From assembly GCA_964430085.1 (NCBI GenBank), contig CAYSES010000001.1, forward strand, positions 1 through 50,288: a stretch of 50,288 nt of DNA. The letters run 5' to 3'. The stretch comes from RBG-13-33-26 sp964430085. GTDB taxonomy: Archaea > Nanobdellota > Nanobdellia > Pacearchaeales > GW2011-AR1. Shown here piece by piece: positions 14,662 to 23,232 of this stretch. The stretch's first letter is position 1. Every line of letters starts with the position of its first letter. Position numbers and translations under genes: made by a program. The notes under the pieces were generated by a model that saw only the letters and a program-made list of their open reading frames with translations, did no database searches and was not told where the DNA came from.

Positions 14662-15284
14662 CCAAGCCATCTTATTTTCCCAGGACGCGGTTCAAAGACA
14701 ATTCCTTCTTCAAGTAATCTTTGAATTTCTTGATTGATTATTTCAGGAGAAACTTCTCTTAAATCCATTATTATTTTGTCTACTTCAATCCCCCCTTCAT
14801 CTTCAGCATTTTTAATCTTATTAAGAATTTTATCTTTAACAGCTATCACCTGTTCTTTTGCGATAGGCTGCGTATTTTGGCTTCTTTCTTTTTCAATTTC
14901 TAATTTTCTTATAAGAAGGTATTTTGGATCTTGTTCTCTGATAATTTCAGGAGCAATGTAAACTTCATTATTAAAATTCCTTAAAACACCTATCACCAAA
15001 ACCGTTTGGCCTTGTGTTACATCTTTAAATTTATTAACATCATCACCAAAACATTTTAGTTTTATCTGACCGCTTCCATCATCTATTGTGAAAAAATAAT
15101 ATTTATTTTCACCTTCATTTTCATATTTATCGATTATATTCCCAATTACATTAACTCTTATAATTTTTTTATCTCCAAGTTCAAGGAAAGAAAACTTGTC
15201 TCCATTCATTATTGGTTTTCCTATAAGTATATCCCCTATTCTAAACTTATAGGCTACATTTCGTTTAAATTGTCCTTCTGCCAT
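14658..15284 (-). CDS. OB-fold single-stranded DNA-binding protein, RPA32-like
   Basis: A 208-residue protein. The OB fold spans about residues 10-115, with KKIIRVNVIGNIIDKY, YYFFTIDDGSGQIKLKCFGD and GQTVLVIGVLRNFNNEVYI. A linker is followed by a C-terminal winged-helix-like domain (about 145-208, DLREVSPEIINQEIQRLLEEGIVFEPRPGKIRWLG). This is the architecture of RPA32/RPA2-type subunits, so it likely protects single-stranded DNA in replication or repair. An RPA1-type large subunit is not seen here. Confidence 0.85.
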   Translation of the reverse strand: MAEGQFKRNVAYKFRIGDILIGKPIMNGDKFSFLELGDKKIIRVNVIGNIIDKYENEGENKYYFFTIDDGSGQIKLKCFGDDVNKFKDVTQGQTVLVIGVLRNFNNEVYIAPEIIREQDPKYLLIRKLEIEKERSQNTQPIAKEQVIAVKDKILNKIKNAEDEGGIEVDKIIMDLREVSPEIINQEIQRLLEEGIVFEPRPGKIRWLG

Positions 15285-15290
15285 CTTTAG

Positions 15291-15824
15291 TTATTTGTAA
15301 CAATTGTCCTTCTGCCATTTATCTTTAATCATCTGTAATATTTCTTCCAGGTTATTTGTTATGTAATGGGTTACAGAAAATTCTTTTAATAAAACATCAA
15401 ATTTGTTATTAATCTCTTTTTGAAATTTTGTATTTATTGATCTGATTCCATCATCTTTTAAATAGCCGTCATTTAATGGAAGCCTAAAAAGAAAATCATA
15501 TTCTTTTATGCCTTCTCTTATCATTTCTTCCATGGCTTTATTTTCTCCAAATTTATAATTATAATAAACATAATTATCTAAAACACTTCTATCACAGATT
15601 AAAACCGAATATTTTCTTTCTTCTTCTATTTCTCTTTTACATTGATTATGAAAGATCCATTTTTGTGATTTTATGCTTGTATTTTCATTTATTGGTAATG
15701 GACATTCTCCTGCAATTTCCCCCAAAAAGCCAGCATTTACCCCCTTCTTCTTTAATTCAGCAACTAATTCATGAGCTAATGTGGTCTTCCCAGTCCCATG
15801 TGTGCCTATTAAAGCAATTTTCAT
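15291..15824 (-). CDS. P-loop NTPase, NadR/AAA_28-like kinase
   Basis: A 177-residue protein with Walker A GTHGTGKTT at about residues 7-15, a later YSVLICDRSVLDNYVYY (Walker-B-like strand followed by DRS) and a basic/lid region. This order fits the small nucleoside or NMN kinase-like AAA_28/NadR group. Substrate cannot be told. The stop is 6 bases before the RPA-like ATG, so the two share an operon. Its start ATG has a TATA-like region about 25 bases upstream. Confidence 0.8.
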   Translation of the reverse strand: MKIALIGTHGTGKTTLAHELVAELKKKGVNAGFLGEIAGECPLPINENTSIKSQKWIFHNQCKREIEEERKYSVLICDRSVLDNYVYYNYKFGENKAMEEMIREGIKEYDFLFRLPLNDGYLKDDGIRSINTKFQKEINNKFDVLLKEFSVTHYITNNLEEILQMIKDKWQKDNCYK

Positions 15825-15877
15825 TCCTTAAAAAATAAAAGTATATTTTTAAAGATTTATGAAGAAAAAGAACTAGC

Positions 15878-16228
15878 TTATTCTAAGATGTATCCTATAA
15901 ACCGGTTATTGTGTGTACCATAGGGGGTTGTACATGTTGCAGAAGTTGTGAGACTATCCCCTGCTCCACAAGTTTTATTCATTGCATATATCTCCATTCC
16001 TTTTTGAGGTTCGTCTTTGCAAACAAAATTAACTCCATTCCACATCACTACTTGATTCCCAGTACAACCAGATGAAGAAACTTCTGATAGTAAATGTCCA
16101 GGATTTGGTTTGAGACCTACACTTAATGCATAAATTCCCGTAGCTATAATTAACATTCCCACTAAAATAAGCGTGTATTTCCATCTTTTTGTTATTTGGA
16201 AATTTATTTTAAATTTTCTTTTTTTCAT
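15878..16228 (-). CDS. Membrane-anchored small secreted protein (third of a tandem trio)
   Basis: A 116-residue protein with a positively charged N-terminus, one membrane segment (about residues 18-38) and an ectodomain. After the helix comes LKPNPGHLLSEV, then a Cys and MWNGVNFVC, both shared with its neighbours, and later paired Cys. The ATG is chosen because it overlaps the preceding stop (ATGA); the longer in-frame extension would run into the upstream gene. The shape resembles pilin-like or other type-II-anchored surface proteins; no pilin peptidase site is clear. Confidence 0.7.
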   Translation of the reverse strand: MKKRKFKINFQITKRWKYTLILVGMLIIATGIYALSVGLKPNPGHLLSEVSSSGCTGNQVVMWNGVNFVCKDEPQKGMEIYAMNKTCGAGDSLTTSATCTTPYGTHNNRFIGYILE

Positions 16229-16635
16229 TTTAGTACATAACCTATTTTTTGGCATTCTTGAGAAGATGCGACTGAGCAAGTACCACTACTTCCTACAAAA
16301 CATTTTGGAGTGTTGCCTTCTTGAAGATTTTTAAAAATATGAATCTCCCCATCACAATAAATCTTGTCATAACCACTAGGAAAATTACAGGTTATATCTG
16401 AACTTAAAGGGCATTCAGCAAGTACTAACATCTCATCAGGATTATCACATACAATGTTACTTCCATCCCATCTTAAAACTTGATCAACCCCACAATTTTC
16501 AGTTGGTGCTATTTCATTTAGATCATGGTTAAAGGGGGCAGCTTTAATGAGTAAGATTACTATTACGGTCATCAAAAAAATCATTAAAGTATAGAGTAAT
16601 CTGTTTGAAAATTTTATTATTATGCTTTTTTTCAT
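16225..16635 (-). CDS. Membrane-anchored small secreted protein (second of a tandem trio)
   Basis: A 136-residue paralogue with a Lys-rich start, a membrane segment (about residues 12-32), NHDLNEIAP in place of the PNPGHLxxE motif, then CGVDQVLRWDGSNIVC matching the trio's Cys-W-G-VC pattern. The C-terminal part has several more Cys and ends in CQKIGYVLK, similar to the CISQGYLVN end of the first gene. It starts one base after the stop of the first gene and overlaps the third (ATGA). Confidence 0.7.
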   Translation of the reverse strand: MKKSIIIKFSNRLLYTLMIFLMTVIVILLIKAAPFNHDLNEIAPTENCGVDQVLRWDGSNIVCDNPDEMLVLAECPLSSDITCNFPSGYDKIYCDGEIHIFKNLQEGNTPKCFVGSSGTCSVASSQECQKIGYVLK

Positions 16636-16636
16636 T

Positions 16637-16981
16637 TTAATTTACAAGATACCCCTGGCTTATACAATTCTCTGGGATTGGATCTCCAGTTTTTATGAAT
16701 CTAGTTTTTTGTTCACCTTTAGAACCCTCACAATCGTATATCACTTGACTTTTTTGGGATGGGGGGATACAAACAAATTCTTCCCCATTCCATCCTATTT
16801 CCTGATTAAGATAATAACATCCCGTTCTTGGGACAAATTCATTTATTAAATGGCCTGGATTTGGTTTTACTCCGGGTGTTAAAGCACTGATCCCTAAAAT
16901 AATTCCTGTTATCATTAAAGAAATTATTATAAAATAAAGTAACCGATTTGATAAATTTATCACCATCCCCCTTTTTTTCAT
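16637..16981 (-). CDS. Membrane-anchored small secreted protein (first of a tandem trio)
   Basis: An 114-residue protein, first in the transcript. It has a basic start (MKKRG), a membrane segment (about residues 12-32), GVKPNPGHLINEF, then CYYLNQEIGWNGEEFVC and two later Cys. Spacing of under 5 bases between the three genes shows one operon. Likely disulfide-bonded ectodomains on the outer face of the membrane. Function unknown. Confidence 0.7.
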   Translation of the reverse strand: MKKRGMVINLSNRLLYFIIISLMITGIILGISALTPGVKPNPGHLINEFVPRTGCYYLNQEIGWNGEEFVCIPPSQKSQVIYDCEGSKGEQKTRFIKTGDPIPENCISQGYLVN

Positions 16982-17024
16982 ATATTATATTAGTAGTGAT
17001 GATTTTTAAAATTTTGTTATTTAG

Positions 17025-19049
17025 TTAACTTGTCCTACTAATATAACCTCTTCTTGGACTAAAAATATCTCCTGACCTGCTTAACTTATTTATTGCTTCT
17101 TCAATTTCATCTTTATTCATTTTCCCTTCAAGTTCATTTTCAATTTCTTCTAATGGAATCATTTTTCCTAACTTATTCTCCAAATCAATTATTGTATCTC
17201 TAACTGTTAATATCTTGCTTCTTTGAGAAGAAGAAAATTTACCCGAAATTCTGTCTATATCAAATGTTTTTGATTCATAATCATAACCTACTTGCATTAA
17301 ATAATATTTCATTATTTCTATAGCTTTTTTTGCGTCTTCTCTTATCACTTTTTTGCTAAGTCTCATTTTTGCCGAGGCTTCTGACATTCTTATTAAAGCT
17401 TGTAATTGTCTTGCTGAAATGGGAATTGGGCGTAAACCAGATTCTACTGCTACTGGCTTATTTCTAAGTTCAATATAAAAAGTTTTTATTTCTTCTATTG
17501 CTTCATCTGTTAATTCGGGTTTAATTCTCTGTTTTGCATATGCAACATATTTTCTGAATAATTCTCTTGGAATTGTCATCCCTTCTCCTTCATGTTTATG
17601 TTCATTCAACACATGGTCTGCAATTCGTGTATCTTTCTCTCTATCAGGAACATCCCTTAGTGTGAATATTATGTCAAATCTATTAATTAAAGTTGGAGGA
17701 AGATCAATTTGTTGTGCGATTGGTTGGCTTGGATCAAAACGTCCGAATTTTGGATTTGCTGCTGCAAGTACAGATGTTTCTGCTCGGAGAGTTGCCTGAA
17801 CATTTGCTTTACTTACTGTTATTGTTTGTTGTTCCATTGCTTCATGCATCGCACTTCTATCATTAGGGTCCATTTTTTCTAATTCATCTATACATACAAG
17901 TCCTTTGTTTGCGAGAACCATTGCCCCAGCTTCTAGACTCCATCCTCTTAGATATTCATCTCTTACAACAGTCGCTGTTAACCCTGCTCCTGATGCTGAT
18001 TTTCCTACTACATACCTTCCTTTTGGGGAGATATTTGCCATAAATCCTAATGTAACTGATTTAGCAACTCCTGGATCTCCTATTAATAAAATATGTATAT
18101 CCCCCCTACTTTTTTGTCCATCTGTCATAACCTTCTGAACGCCGCTGAATAATTGGAGAACAAGTGATTTTTTTATTTCTTCATATCCCCATATACTTGG
18201 GGTGATACTACTTGCTAGATTTTCAAATATTTTTGGGTCTTCTGCTAATTCAAGAATTTGTCTTTCATCTTCTTCGCTTATATCTAATTCTTCGAAAGTT
18301 TCTTCCATCGGAATAATATTGTTTGCTTCTACTGCTAATTCAAATCTTGTTGACAACCCTCCAGTGTGTAATGGTATTGGAACTTCTTTCAGAACTCCTA
18401 TGACTTTGATTCTGCTTCCTGGAGTTGTTTTCTCTTCCATTTTTGGTTCTACTAAATCTTCTTTTACAAATACATTTATTCTTTTAGGCTGCTCTCCTCC
18501 CGATAATGATTCAGGAGCTTCTTCCACGACAAGTCTTTGGGTATCTACCATCTCTTTACTTATCAATCTAAAACCCCCCCTTCTCCCACAAGAACATCTT
18601 GGAGGTTCTCTAAACTTTTTTTCTATTTGCAAAACGGACATGACTGTACCACAACTTGGGCATTCAAATTTTGCATTTACTACTTGGGGTCTTACATCAG
18701 AAGCTTGCCTTATAATCCCCTCAATAACAATCATTTCGTTCAAATGTCTTGAACGTATATTTCTTACTTTGATTTCCTGGTTTTTTGGGACATTTACAAG
18801 CCTGATTCTCACATTTTTTATTAATCCGGATTCTTCAACCCCCACCTCAATTAATCTTAATGTGTCTTCTGGATTTGTGAGTATTTCATCAGAAAGTTTA
18901 TTAGAGAACTCAATGAGCTTCATAAAATCCAAATGTACTACATTTGTACCTTTTCTTATAGAATTCCCTATTTCTTTTTTATAAAAATCAAAGAATTTTC
19001 GTGCTTCAATTATTATCTCATCAGATTTTATTTTCTCTTTTTCGGGCAT
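17025..19049 (-). CDS. mcm: Replicative DNA helicase MCM
   Basis: Hexameric 3'-5' helicase of archaeal replication. The N-terminal domain has a zinc site (CPSCG near residue 129, CSCGRR near 152) and OB fold. The AAA+ core has Walker A GDPGVAKS (about 323-330), Walker B CIDELEKM (about 385-392), a sensor region with AAANPKFGRFD and arginine-finger NRFDIIF. A winged-helix domain ends the protein. Length 674 is usual. It is preceded on the same strand by a hypothetical gene (51-base gap). Confidence 0.98.
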   Translation of the reverse strand: MPEKEKIKSDEIIIEARKFFDFYKKEIGNSIRKGTNVVHLDFMKLIEFSNKLSDEILTNPEDTLRLIEVGVEESGLIKNVRIRLVNVPKNQEIKVRNIRSRHLNEMIVIEGIIRQASDVRPQVVNAKFECPSCGTVMSVLQIEKKFREPPRCSCGRRGGFRLISKEMVDTQRLVVEEAPESLSGGEQPKRINVFVKEDLVEPKMEEKTTPGSRIKVIGVLKEVPIPLHTGGLSTRFELAVEANNIIPMEETFEELDISEEDERQILELAEDPKIFENLASSITPSIWGYEEIKKSLVLQLFSGVQKVMTDGQKSRGDIHILLIGDPGVAKSVTLGFMANISPKGRYVVGKSASGAGLTATVVRDEYLRGWSLEAGAMVLANKGLVCIDELEKMDPNDRSAMHEAMEQQTITVSKANVQATLRAETSVLAAANPKFGRFDPSQPIAQQIDLPPTLINRFDIIFTLRDVPDREKDTRIADHVLNEHKHEGEGMTIPRELFRKYVAYAKQRIKPELTDEAIEEIKTFYIELRNKPVAVESGLRPIPISARQLQALIRMSEASAKMRLSKKVIREDAKKAIEIMKYYLMQVGYDYESKTFDIDRISGKFSSSQRSKILTVRDTIIDLENKLGKMIPLEEIENELEGKMNKDEIEEAINKLSRSGDIFSPRRGYISRTS

Positions 19050-19100
19050 ATTTAGAAAACTTAGACATTCTTTATATTAATTTCTATAGTATAATAAAAA

Positions 19101-19559
19101 TTATGCAGCCAACCTTATAATCCTTCTTTGATTGTATAAACTTCCATGAATCATTTCTGAATATCTCATCTCATATTTATCTTTTTTTCCAATTGGCATA
19201 AAGATCCTTCCTATCCGATTAGATTTTATTGTTTTCGGATTTGTGTACAAATGGGGGGTTTTTTCTTTTAAGTCTCTAAATTTAATGAGATTTTCTGCTA
19301 TTTTTTTTAGTTCATCTACCTTTTCATTTGTTAGTGTTGGATTAAAAAATCTATCATAATCATTATCAAAAACTGTCAAGTTATATGTTCTATGTAAATC
19401 ATCATTGTCTTCTTTTTTTATTAATTCTCCAATACTCCTTCCTTCATTAGAGATAATCCTATAATCCCCGGTTTTTCTATAAACAATATGAACATCAGAT
19501 GCTTCTCTAAGAAATCTTATCTTTTCTTCTGTAAATCCTTCAATTATAGTATTTCCCAT
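19101..19559 (-). CDS. Hypothetical protein
   Basis: A 152-residue soluble protein with no recognised family. It mixes helices and strands, with DVHIVYRKTGDYRIISNEG near the start, FDNDYDRFFNPTLTNEKVDELKKIAENL in the middle and a basic end (SLYNQRRIIRLAA). It lies between tbp and mcm on the same strand with short gaps, so it may belong to a replication/transcription operon. Its TATA-like region is AT-rich but not distinct. Confidence 0.6.
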   Translation of the reverse strand: MGNTIIEGFTEEKIRFLREASDVHIVYRKTGDYRIISNEGRSIGELIKKEDNDDLHRTYNLTVFDNDYDRFFNPTLTNEKVDELKKIAENLIKFRDLKEKTPHLYTNPKTIKSNRIGRIFMPIGKKDKYEMRYSEMIHGSLYNQRRIIRLAA

Positions 19560-19615
19560 TTTAGTGTAACTAATAAGGAGTAATTTTTAACCTATAAAAA
19601 GCTTTTGTTTAAGAA

Positions 19616-20170
19616 TTATTTATAATTTTTCAATGCTTCTTTTACATTTTTTAATAATTGAGCCATGCTATCCTCAAGCTGCTGCTTGTTTTTTGTTCCT
19701 GTACAGACAAGTTTCCCATTACTAAAAAGAAGGAAGGTTGCATTTGGTTCTATTAACTTGTATACTAATCCTGGAAATTGTTCTGGTTCATATTCTGTAT
19801 TCTGCATTTCCAATGCAAGGAAATTAAGATTGAGTTTTAGATTGATTGTTCCAGAAGCTACAATGTTCTGGACTGTTATCTTTGGTTTTGTTGTAATCTT
19901 CACATTTATTTTTTTTAATTGTTTTATAACAGCGTCTATTACTTCTCTCACCTGTGAAACTGATTTTGTTCCAGTACACACTAGATTCCCTGATGAAAAA
20001 ACAAGAACTGCTGATTTTGGTTCTTTAATTCTTAATACGAGTCCCGGAAAAGTTTCTGGATTGTATTCTGTGTTCGGTTGTGTTCTTGCCAATTTTGTTA
20101 AAGGAACAGGTTTTCCAAGAGATGCTGTAGCTACAATATTCTGTATTTTATAATTACTTTTTGAGACCAT
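19616..20170 (-). CDS. tbp: TATA-box-binding protein (TBP)
   Basis: General transcription factor that binds the archaeal TATA box. The 184 residues form two direct repeats, each with the pattern NxVA(T/S)xx..., FPGLVxRIxEPxxxxLxFSxGxLVCTGTK. The first reads YNPETFPGLVLRIKEPKSAV, the second YEPEQFPGLVYKLIEPNATF. These are the saddle stirrups. Normal length. A palindromic TATA box lies about 30 bases upstream of the ATG, which suggests a leaderless transcript and possible autoregulation. Confidence 0.98.
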   Translation of the reverse strand: MVSKSNYKIQNIVATASLGKPVPLTKLARTQPNTEYNPETFPGLVLRIKEPKSAVLVFSSGNLVCTGTKSVSQVREVIDAVIKQLKKINVKITTKPKITVQNIVASGTINLKLNLNFLALEMQNTEYEPEQFPGLVYKLIEPNATFLLFSNGKLVCTGTKNKQQLEDSMAQLLKNVKEALKNYK

Positions 20171-20194
20171 TTTATAATAAATACTAGAAAAAAT

Positions 20195-20206
20195 CCTTTA
20201 TAAAGG
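20195..20206 (-). promoter_or_regulatory. TATA box of tbp within a palindrome
   Basis: CCTTTATAAAGG is a perfect 12-base palindrome centred on a TATA core. Its centre is 30 bases from the tbp ATG, the spacing expected for leaderless archaeal transcripts. It lies within 25 bases of the ligase stop on the same strand. Confidence 0.6.
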
Positions 20207-20211
20207 TTTTT

Positions 20212-21918
20212 TTAACCATATTTCCAATTTCTTCCTTGTTGTTTTTTAAATTCCTCTTTAAGATCTTCTAATGAATTTATTCCCTTAGGAGAACGATCTG
20301 GGCGCAATGCTGTAAAACGTGGGAATCTTAAAGCAAAACCCGATGAATATGTTGGCGATTTTTGAATTTCTTGATAGGTTACTGAGATAACTATTTTTGG
20401 TTTTATACTAACTTTTCTTCCTTTTTCTTTTTCTATTAAAGGCTTAATCTTATCTGTCAGTTCTTCAAAAGAAACTCCTTGTTCTTTTTTTTCTTTAAAA
20501 CCTGTTCCTACTTTCCCAACCTCTAAAAATTTACCTTTGTCTATACATGAAATTATAAAACTTGAAATCCAGCCTGATCTTTTTCCTGTTCCATACTCGC
20601 CGCCAGTGATAACAAGATCTAAATCTCTTTCTTCTGGTTTTACTTTTAGCATATGACCAACTCTACTTCCAGGATTATACTCTGAATCTAAATTTTTCAT
20701 CATAACCCCCTCTTGATTATCCTCTAACGCTTTTTTATAGAATGCTTCTGCTCTTTTTTCATTGCTTGTGATTATCTGTTTTGAAGGAATTATCTTGTAC
20801 GCATGCTTCTTTATAATCTTCCTTACAAGTTCTGTTCTTTTTCTGAATGGTTCATTAAGGAGGGATTTTCCATTATAATATAAAATATCAAAAACATTTA
20901 CTTCAACAGGTAATTTTTCTACAAGTTTATCAATGTCATATTTTCTTTTTATTCTCTGGCTTATGCTTTGGAATGGCTTGTATTCTTTTGTTTTCCGATC
21001 AAAACCAACTGCTTCTGAATCAAGAATAAAAGATTTTCCAGTTACATATTTTTTAATATAACCGACTACTTCTGGAAATTGTTTTGTGACATTTTCAAGT
21101 CTTCTTGTAAATAAAATTACCTTATCATCTTTTTTGTGTATCACAAGCCTAAAACCATCATACTTGTATTCTATAGCGCAAGGCTTCCCCACTTTTTCAA
21201 AGCCCTCTTTTATTGTTTTTGCTTTTTGGGCAAGCATTACTTTTACTGGTTTTCCAATTTCAAGTTTTACTTTTTTTAATTCTTTTATCTTTCCATCTTT
21301 TACAATTTCAAAAACGGCAGCGATATCATTTGATTTGTCTATTGCATCCTGAATTTCTTTTGCAGCCTTTTTTTCACCTTTGAAAAAAGCCTTTGCCATA
21401 GATTCCCTTATTGTGCTTTCCTTTATACCTATTCTTAAGTCCCCAATTAATGTTCTTGTTAAATAAAGTGCTTCTATTGGAGAAGCTGATGTTAATAATT
21501 CAGTTATTAAAGAAATTTTTTTGTTTACAGTCCCTTTTCCTTCCAATTCCGGTAATTTTCTTAAATTTTCTAAAACTTTTCCTGTTGTTAGTATATGATG
21601 ATGAAGTGTTCTTTGTCTTTTTTCTTTTGTTAGCTTTTCAGCAACTTTTCCTAAATCTCCAATAGTTTTCCATTCATGCACAACTTTTTCTTTTTCTGTC
21701 CCTGTTGCTTTTGAAATTGCTTTTATTGCCAGCTGACTGCTTATTCCTATCTTTCTTTCATCAAATTCCGGATAAATATCCCCTAATAGGAGATATAATA
21801 CTTCTCTATCTTCTTCTTGTAAATCTTTTAAAAAATCAGAAAGAATTTTTGTTTTTTCAAGTCTTTTTGTTGTTCCAGAAAGCGAATCATAAAGGTCTGC
21901 AAGTTTTTTGTAATTCAT
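20212..21918 (-). CDS. lig: ATP-dependent DNA ligase
   Basis: Archaeal-type LigI that seals Okazaki fragments. An N-terminal DNA-binding domain (about residues 1-200) precedes the adenylation domain with motif I EYKYDG, the catalytic Lys being residue 252. Further motifs are FILDSEAVGFD, EGVMMKNLDS (about 400-410) and the motif V-like LDLVITGG. The OB domain ends with FALRFPRFTALRPDRSP (about 530-546). The 568-residue length is usual. It lies upstream of tbp and downstream of a redox operon on the same strand. Confidence 0.98.
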   Translation of the reverse strand: MNYKKLADLYDSLSGTTKRLEKTKILSDFLKDLQEEDREVLYLLLGDIYPEFDERKIGISSQLAIKAISKATGTEKEKVVHEWKTIGDLGKVAEKLTKEKRQRTLHHHILTTGKVLENLRKLPELEGKGTVNKKISLITELLTSASPIEALYLTRTLIGDLRIGIKESTIRESMAKAFFKGEKKAAKEIQDAIDKSNDIAAVFEIVKDGKIKELKKVKLEIGKPVKVMLAQKAKTIKEGFEKVGKPCAIEYKYDGFRLVIHKKDDKVILFTRRLENVTKQFPEVVGYIKKYVTGKSFILDSEAVGFDRKTKEYKPFQSISQRIKRKYDIDKLVEKLPVEVNVFDILYYNGKSLLNEPFRKRTELVRKIIKKHAYKIIPSKQIITSNEKRAEAFYKKALEDNQEGVMMKNLDSEYNPGSRVGHMLKVKPEERDLDLVITGGEYGTGKRSGWISSFIISCIDKGKFLEVGKVGTGFKEKKEQGVSFEELTDKIKPLIEKEKGRKVSIKPKIVISVTYQEIQKSPTYSSGFALRFPRFTALRPDRSPKGINSLEDLKEEFKKQQGRNWKYG

Positions 21919-21956
21919 TTTCTCTTTTCATTAATAAGAAATAAATGTTTTTAATA

Positions 21957-22073
21957 CTATTGGAGAACCATATTCTTTCCACAGCAAACCAAGGTTCCAA
22001 CACCCTCTTCTTTTACTTCTACCACATTCCCACATATTTCACATTTATACACTTGTCCTTTTTTTGTTGCCAT
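21957..22073 (-). CDS. Desulforedoxin-like mini iron protein
   Basis: A 38-residue protein: GQVYKCEICGNVVEV, an acidic turn, and GTLVCCGKNM. CxxC plus adjacent CC is the Fe(Cys)4 site of desulforedoxin, also the N-terminal domain of desulfoferrodoxin. The fused superoxide-reductase domain is absent, so this is a stand-alone electron carrier. Its start lies 29 bases inside the DUF4405-like gene, which indicates coupling. It ends 39 bases before the ligase start. Confidence 0.88.
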   Translation of the reverse strand: MATKKGQVYKCEICGNVVEVKEEGVGTLVCCGKNMVLQ

Positions 22074-22344
22074 TTTGTCCTTGAATTTTTGCTTTTAATA
22101 TATCTGGAATTTCCTTAATCCAACCGATATGGAATAATATGTGAACTATTATTAAAATAATAAGGATTATACTTGAATAATCATGGATAGTCCTCCACGC
22201 ATTAATAGACATCCCAAGTAGCATGTCTGTTGTTGGAATAATCTTTCTAAAAACATGAACCAATGTTATTCCAGAACTAGCAGAAATGATAAATGCTATT
22301 AATGCTAAGATGTCTGTTATAACATTAAGTTTCTGAAACCTCAT
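22045..22344 (-). CDS. DUF4405-like cytochrome-b-type membrane protein
   Basis: A 99-residue membrane protein with about three hydrophobic helices. Histidines at HVFRK (residue 30), TIHDYSS (about 54) and IIVHILFHIGWI (about 68 and 72) lie in or near helices, as in small haem-b membrane proteins of the DUF4405 group. Haem binding is inference. Its ATG overlaps the ferritin-like stop (ATGA) and its end overlaps the desulforedoxin start, so it links an iron-storage-like protein to an electron carrier. Confidence 0.7.
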   Translation of the reverse strand: MRFQKLNVITDILALIAFIISASSGITLVHVFRKIIPTTDMLLGMSINAWRTIHDYSSIILIILIIVHILFHIGWIKEIPDILKAKIQGQNGNKKRTSV

Positions 22345-22622
22345 TTTGTTAATTCTTTTACTTCATCCATTGCTTTTTGATTTTCTTCAACTTGTTCTTT
22401 GTCTAATTCAAGAAGTAAAGTCTGAAATTCCCCAACATGAGTTTTTTCTTCTTTTGCTATATCTAATAAAACTGCTTTAATGTTTTTATTTTTTGTTTTT
22501 GATGCTAGTTGTTCATACAGGTTTATCGCATCAAGTTCGGCAATTATGCCTAATCTAAGAATTTCTTTATCTACCTCTTCTTTTGACACTTTATCCAAGT
22601 CAATTGGCTCTTGTGATAACAT
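22341..22622 (-). CDS. Encapsulated-ferritin-like (EncFtn) protein
   Basis: A 93-residue two-helix ferritin-like protein. GIIAELDAINLYEQLASKT and LLDIAKEEKTHVGEFQTLL closely match the ferritin-like domain fused to the Pyrococcus encapsulin shell, as I recall that family. Glu29, Glu59 and His62 sit in the spacing of the EncFtn ferroxidase ligands (Glu-Glu-xx-His), where two chains together form an iron site. No encapsulin shell gene or fusion is present. A TATA-like AATATTTAAA lies about 28 bases upstream, so it is probably leaderless and heads the three-gene operon. Confidence 0.82.
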   Translation of the reverse strand: MLSQEPIDLDKVSKEEVDKEILRLGIIAELDAINLYEQLASKTKNKNIKAVLLDIAKEEKTHVGEFQTLLLELDKEQVEENQKAMDEVKELTK

Positions 22623-22652
22623 ACAAAAAATAACAAAAAAGGATTTAAATAT

Positions 22653-23165
22653 TTATCTTAATCCTCTTGCCTTTTTTCCAGGGGAAGTCAAACCTCTTAT
22701 CGCTCTTTTTTTATTTTTTGGAGAACATATCCAATTTATTGTTTTATCATTTTTGATCTCTGATCTTGTTGGATCCACCAATATAACTTCATAAAAATAA
22801 TTTACTCCATCTTTCCCAATCTGATATGAATTTAATACCTCTAAATTTTTGTATTTTTTTCCAACTCTTTGTTCTGCTATCCATTTATAATTCATTTTTA
22901 GATTCTTGTTAATATGCATTCTTTTACTTCTTCTTCCTTTGTTTGGTCTTGGTCTTTTATGTCCGCCCCTCTTTATTCTTACTCTAACTATAACAAAACC
23001 TTTCTTATCTTTATACCCCAAACTTCTGGCTCTATCTAATCTTAATGGTTTTTCTACTTTTGTAAAAACAGAACTATGTCTCCACTCTACCATACGTTTT
23101 CTTAGAGTTTCTTTTTCTGGTTTTTTCCATGCCTGTTTTATATAATGATACATTCCCTTTGTCAT
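22653..23165 (-). CDS. rpl15e: Large-subunit ribosomal protein eL15
   Basis: A 170-residue archaeal/eukaryal ribosomal protein. It starts with the family's MTKGMYHYIKQAWKKPE, followed by RLDRARSLGYKDKKGFVIVRVRIKRGG, then a very basic RPNKGRRSKRMHINKN, VLNSYQIGKDGVNYFYEVILVDP and the end LTSPGKKARGLR. Slightly shorter than the usual 190 residues. A TATA-like TTTAAA lies about 25 bases upstream. Confidence 0.97.
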   Translation of the reverse strand: MTKGMYHYIKQAWKKPEKETLRKRMVEWRHSSVFTKVEKPLRLDRARSLGYKDKKGFVIVRVRIKRGGHKRPRPNKGRRSKRMHINKNLKMNYKWIAEQRVGKKYKNLEVLNSYQIGKDGVNYFYEVILVDPTRSEIKNDKTINWICSPKNKKRAIRGLTSPGKKARGLR

Positions 23166-23232
23166 GAATATTTTAGAAAAAGTTTATTTTTAAAGGTTAG
23201 TATTTGGAAGACTTTGTAAAATTTATTTTAAA

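Noticed and set aside
18202..18984. Antisense 260-residue frame inside mcm
   Set aside because: Opposite-strand shadow of a conserved helicase gene.
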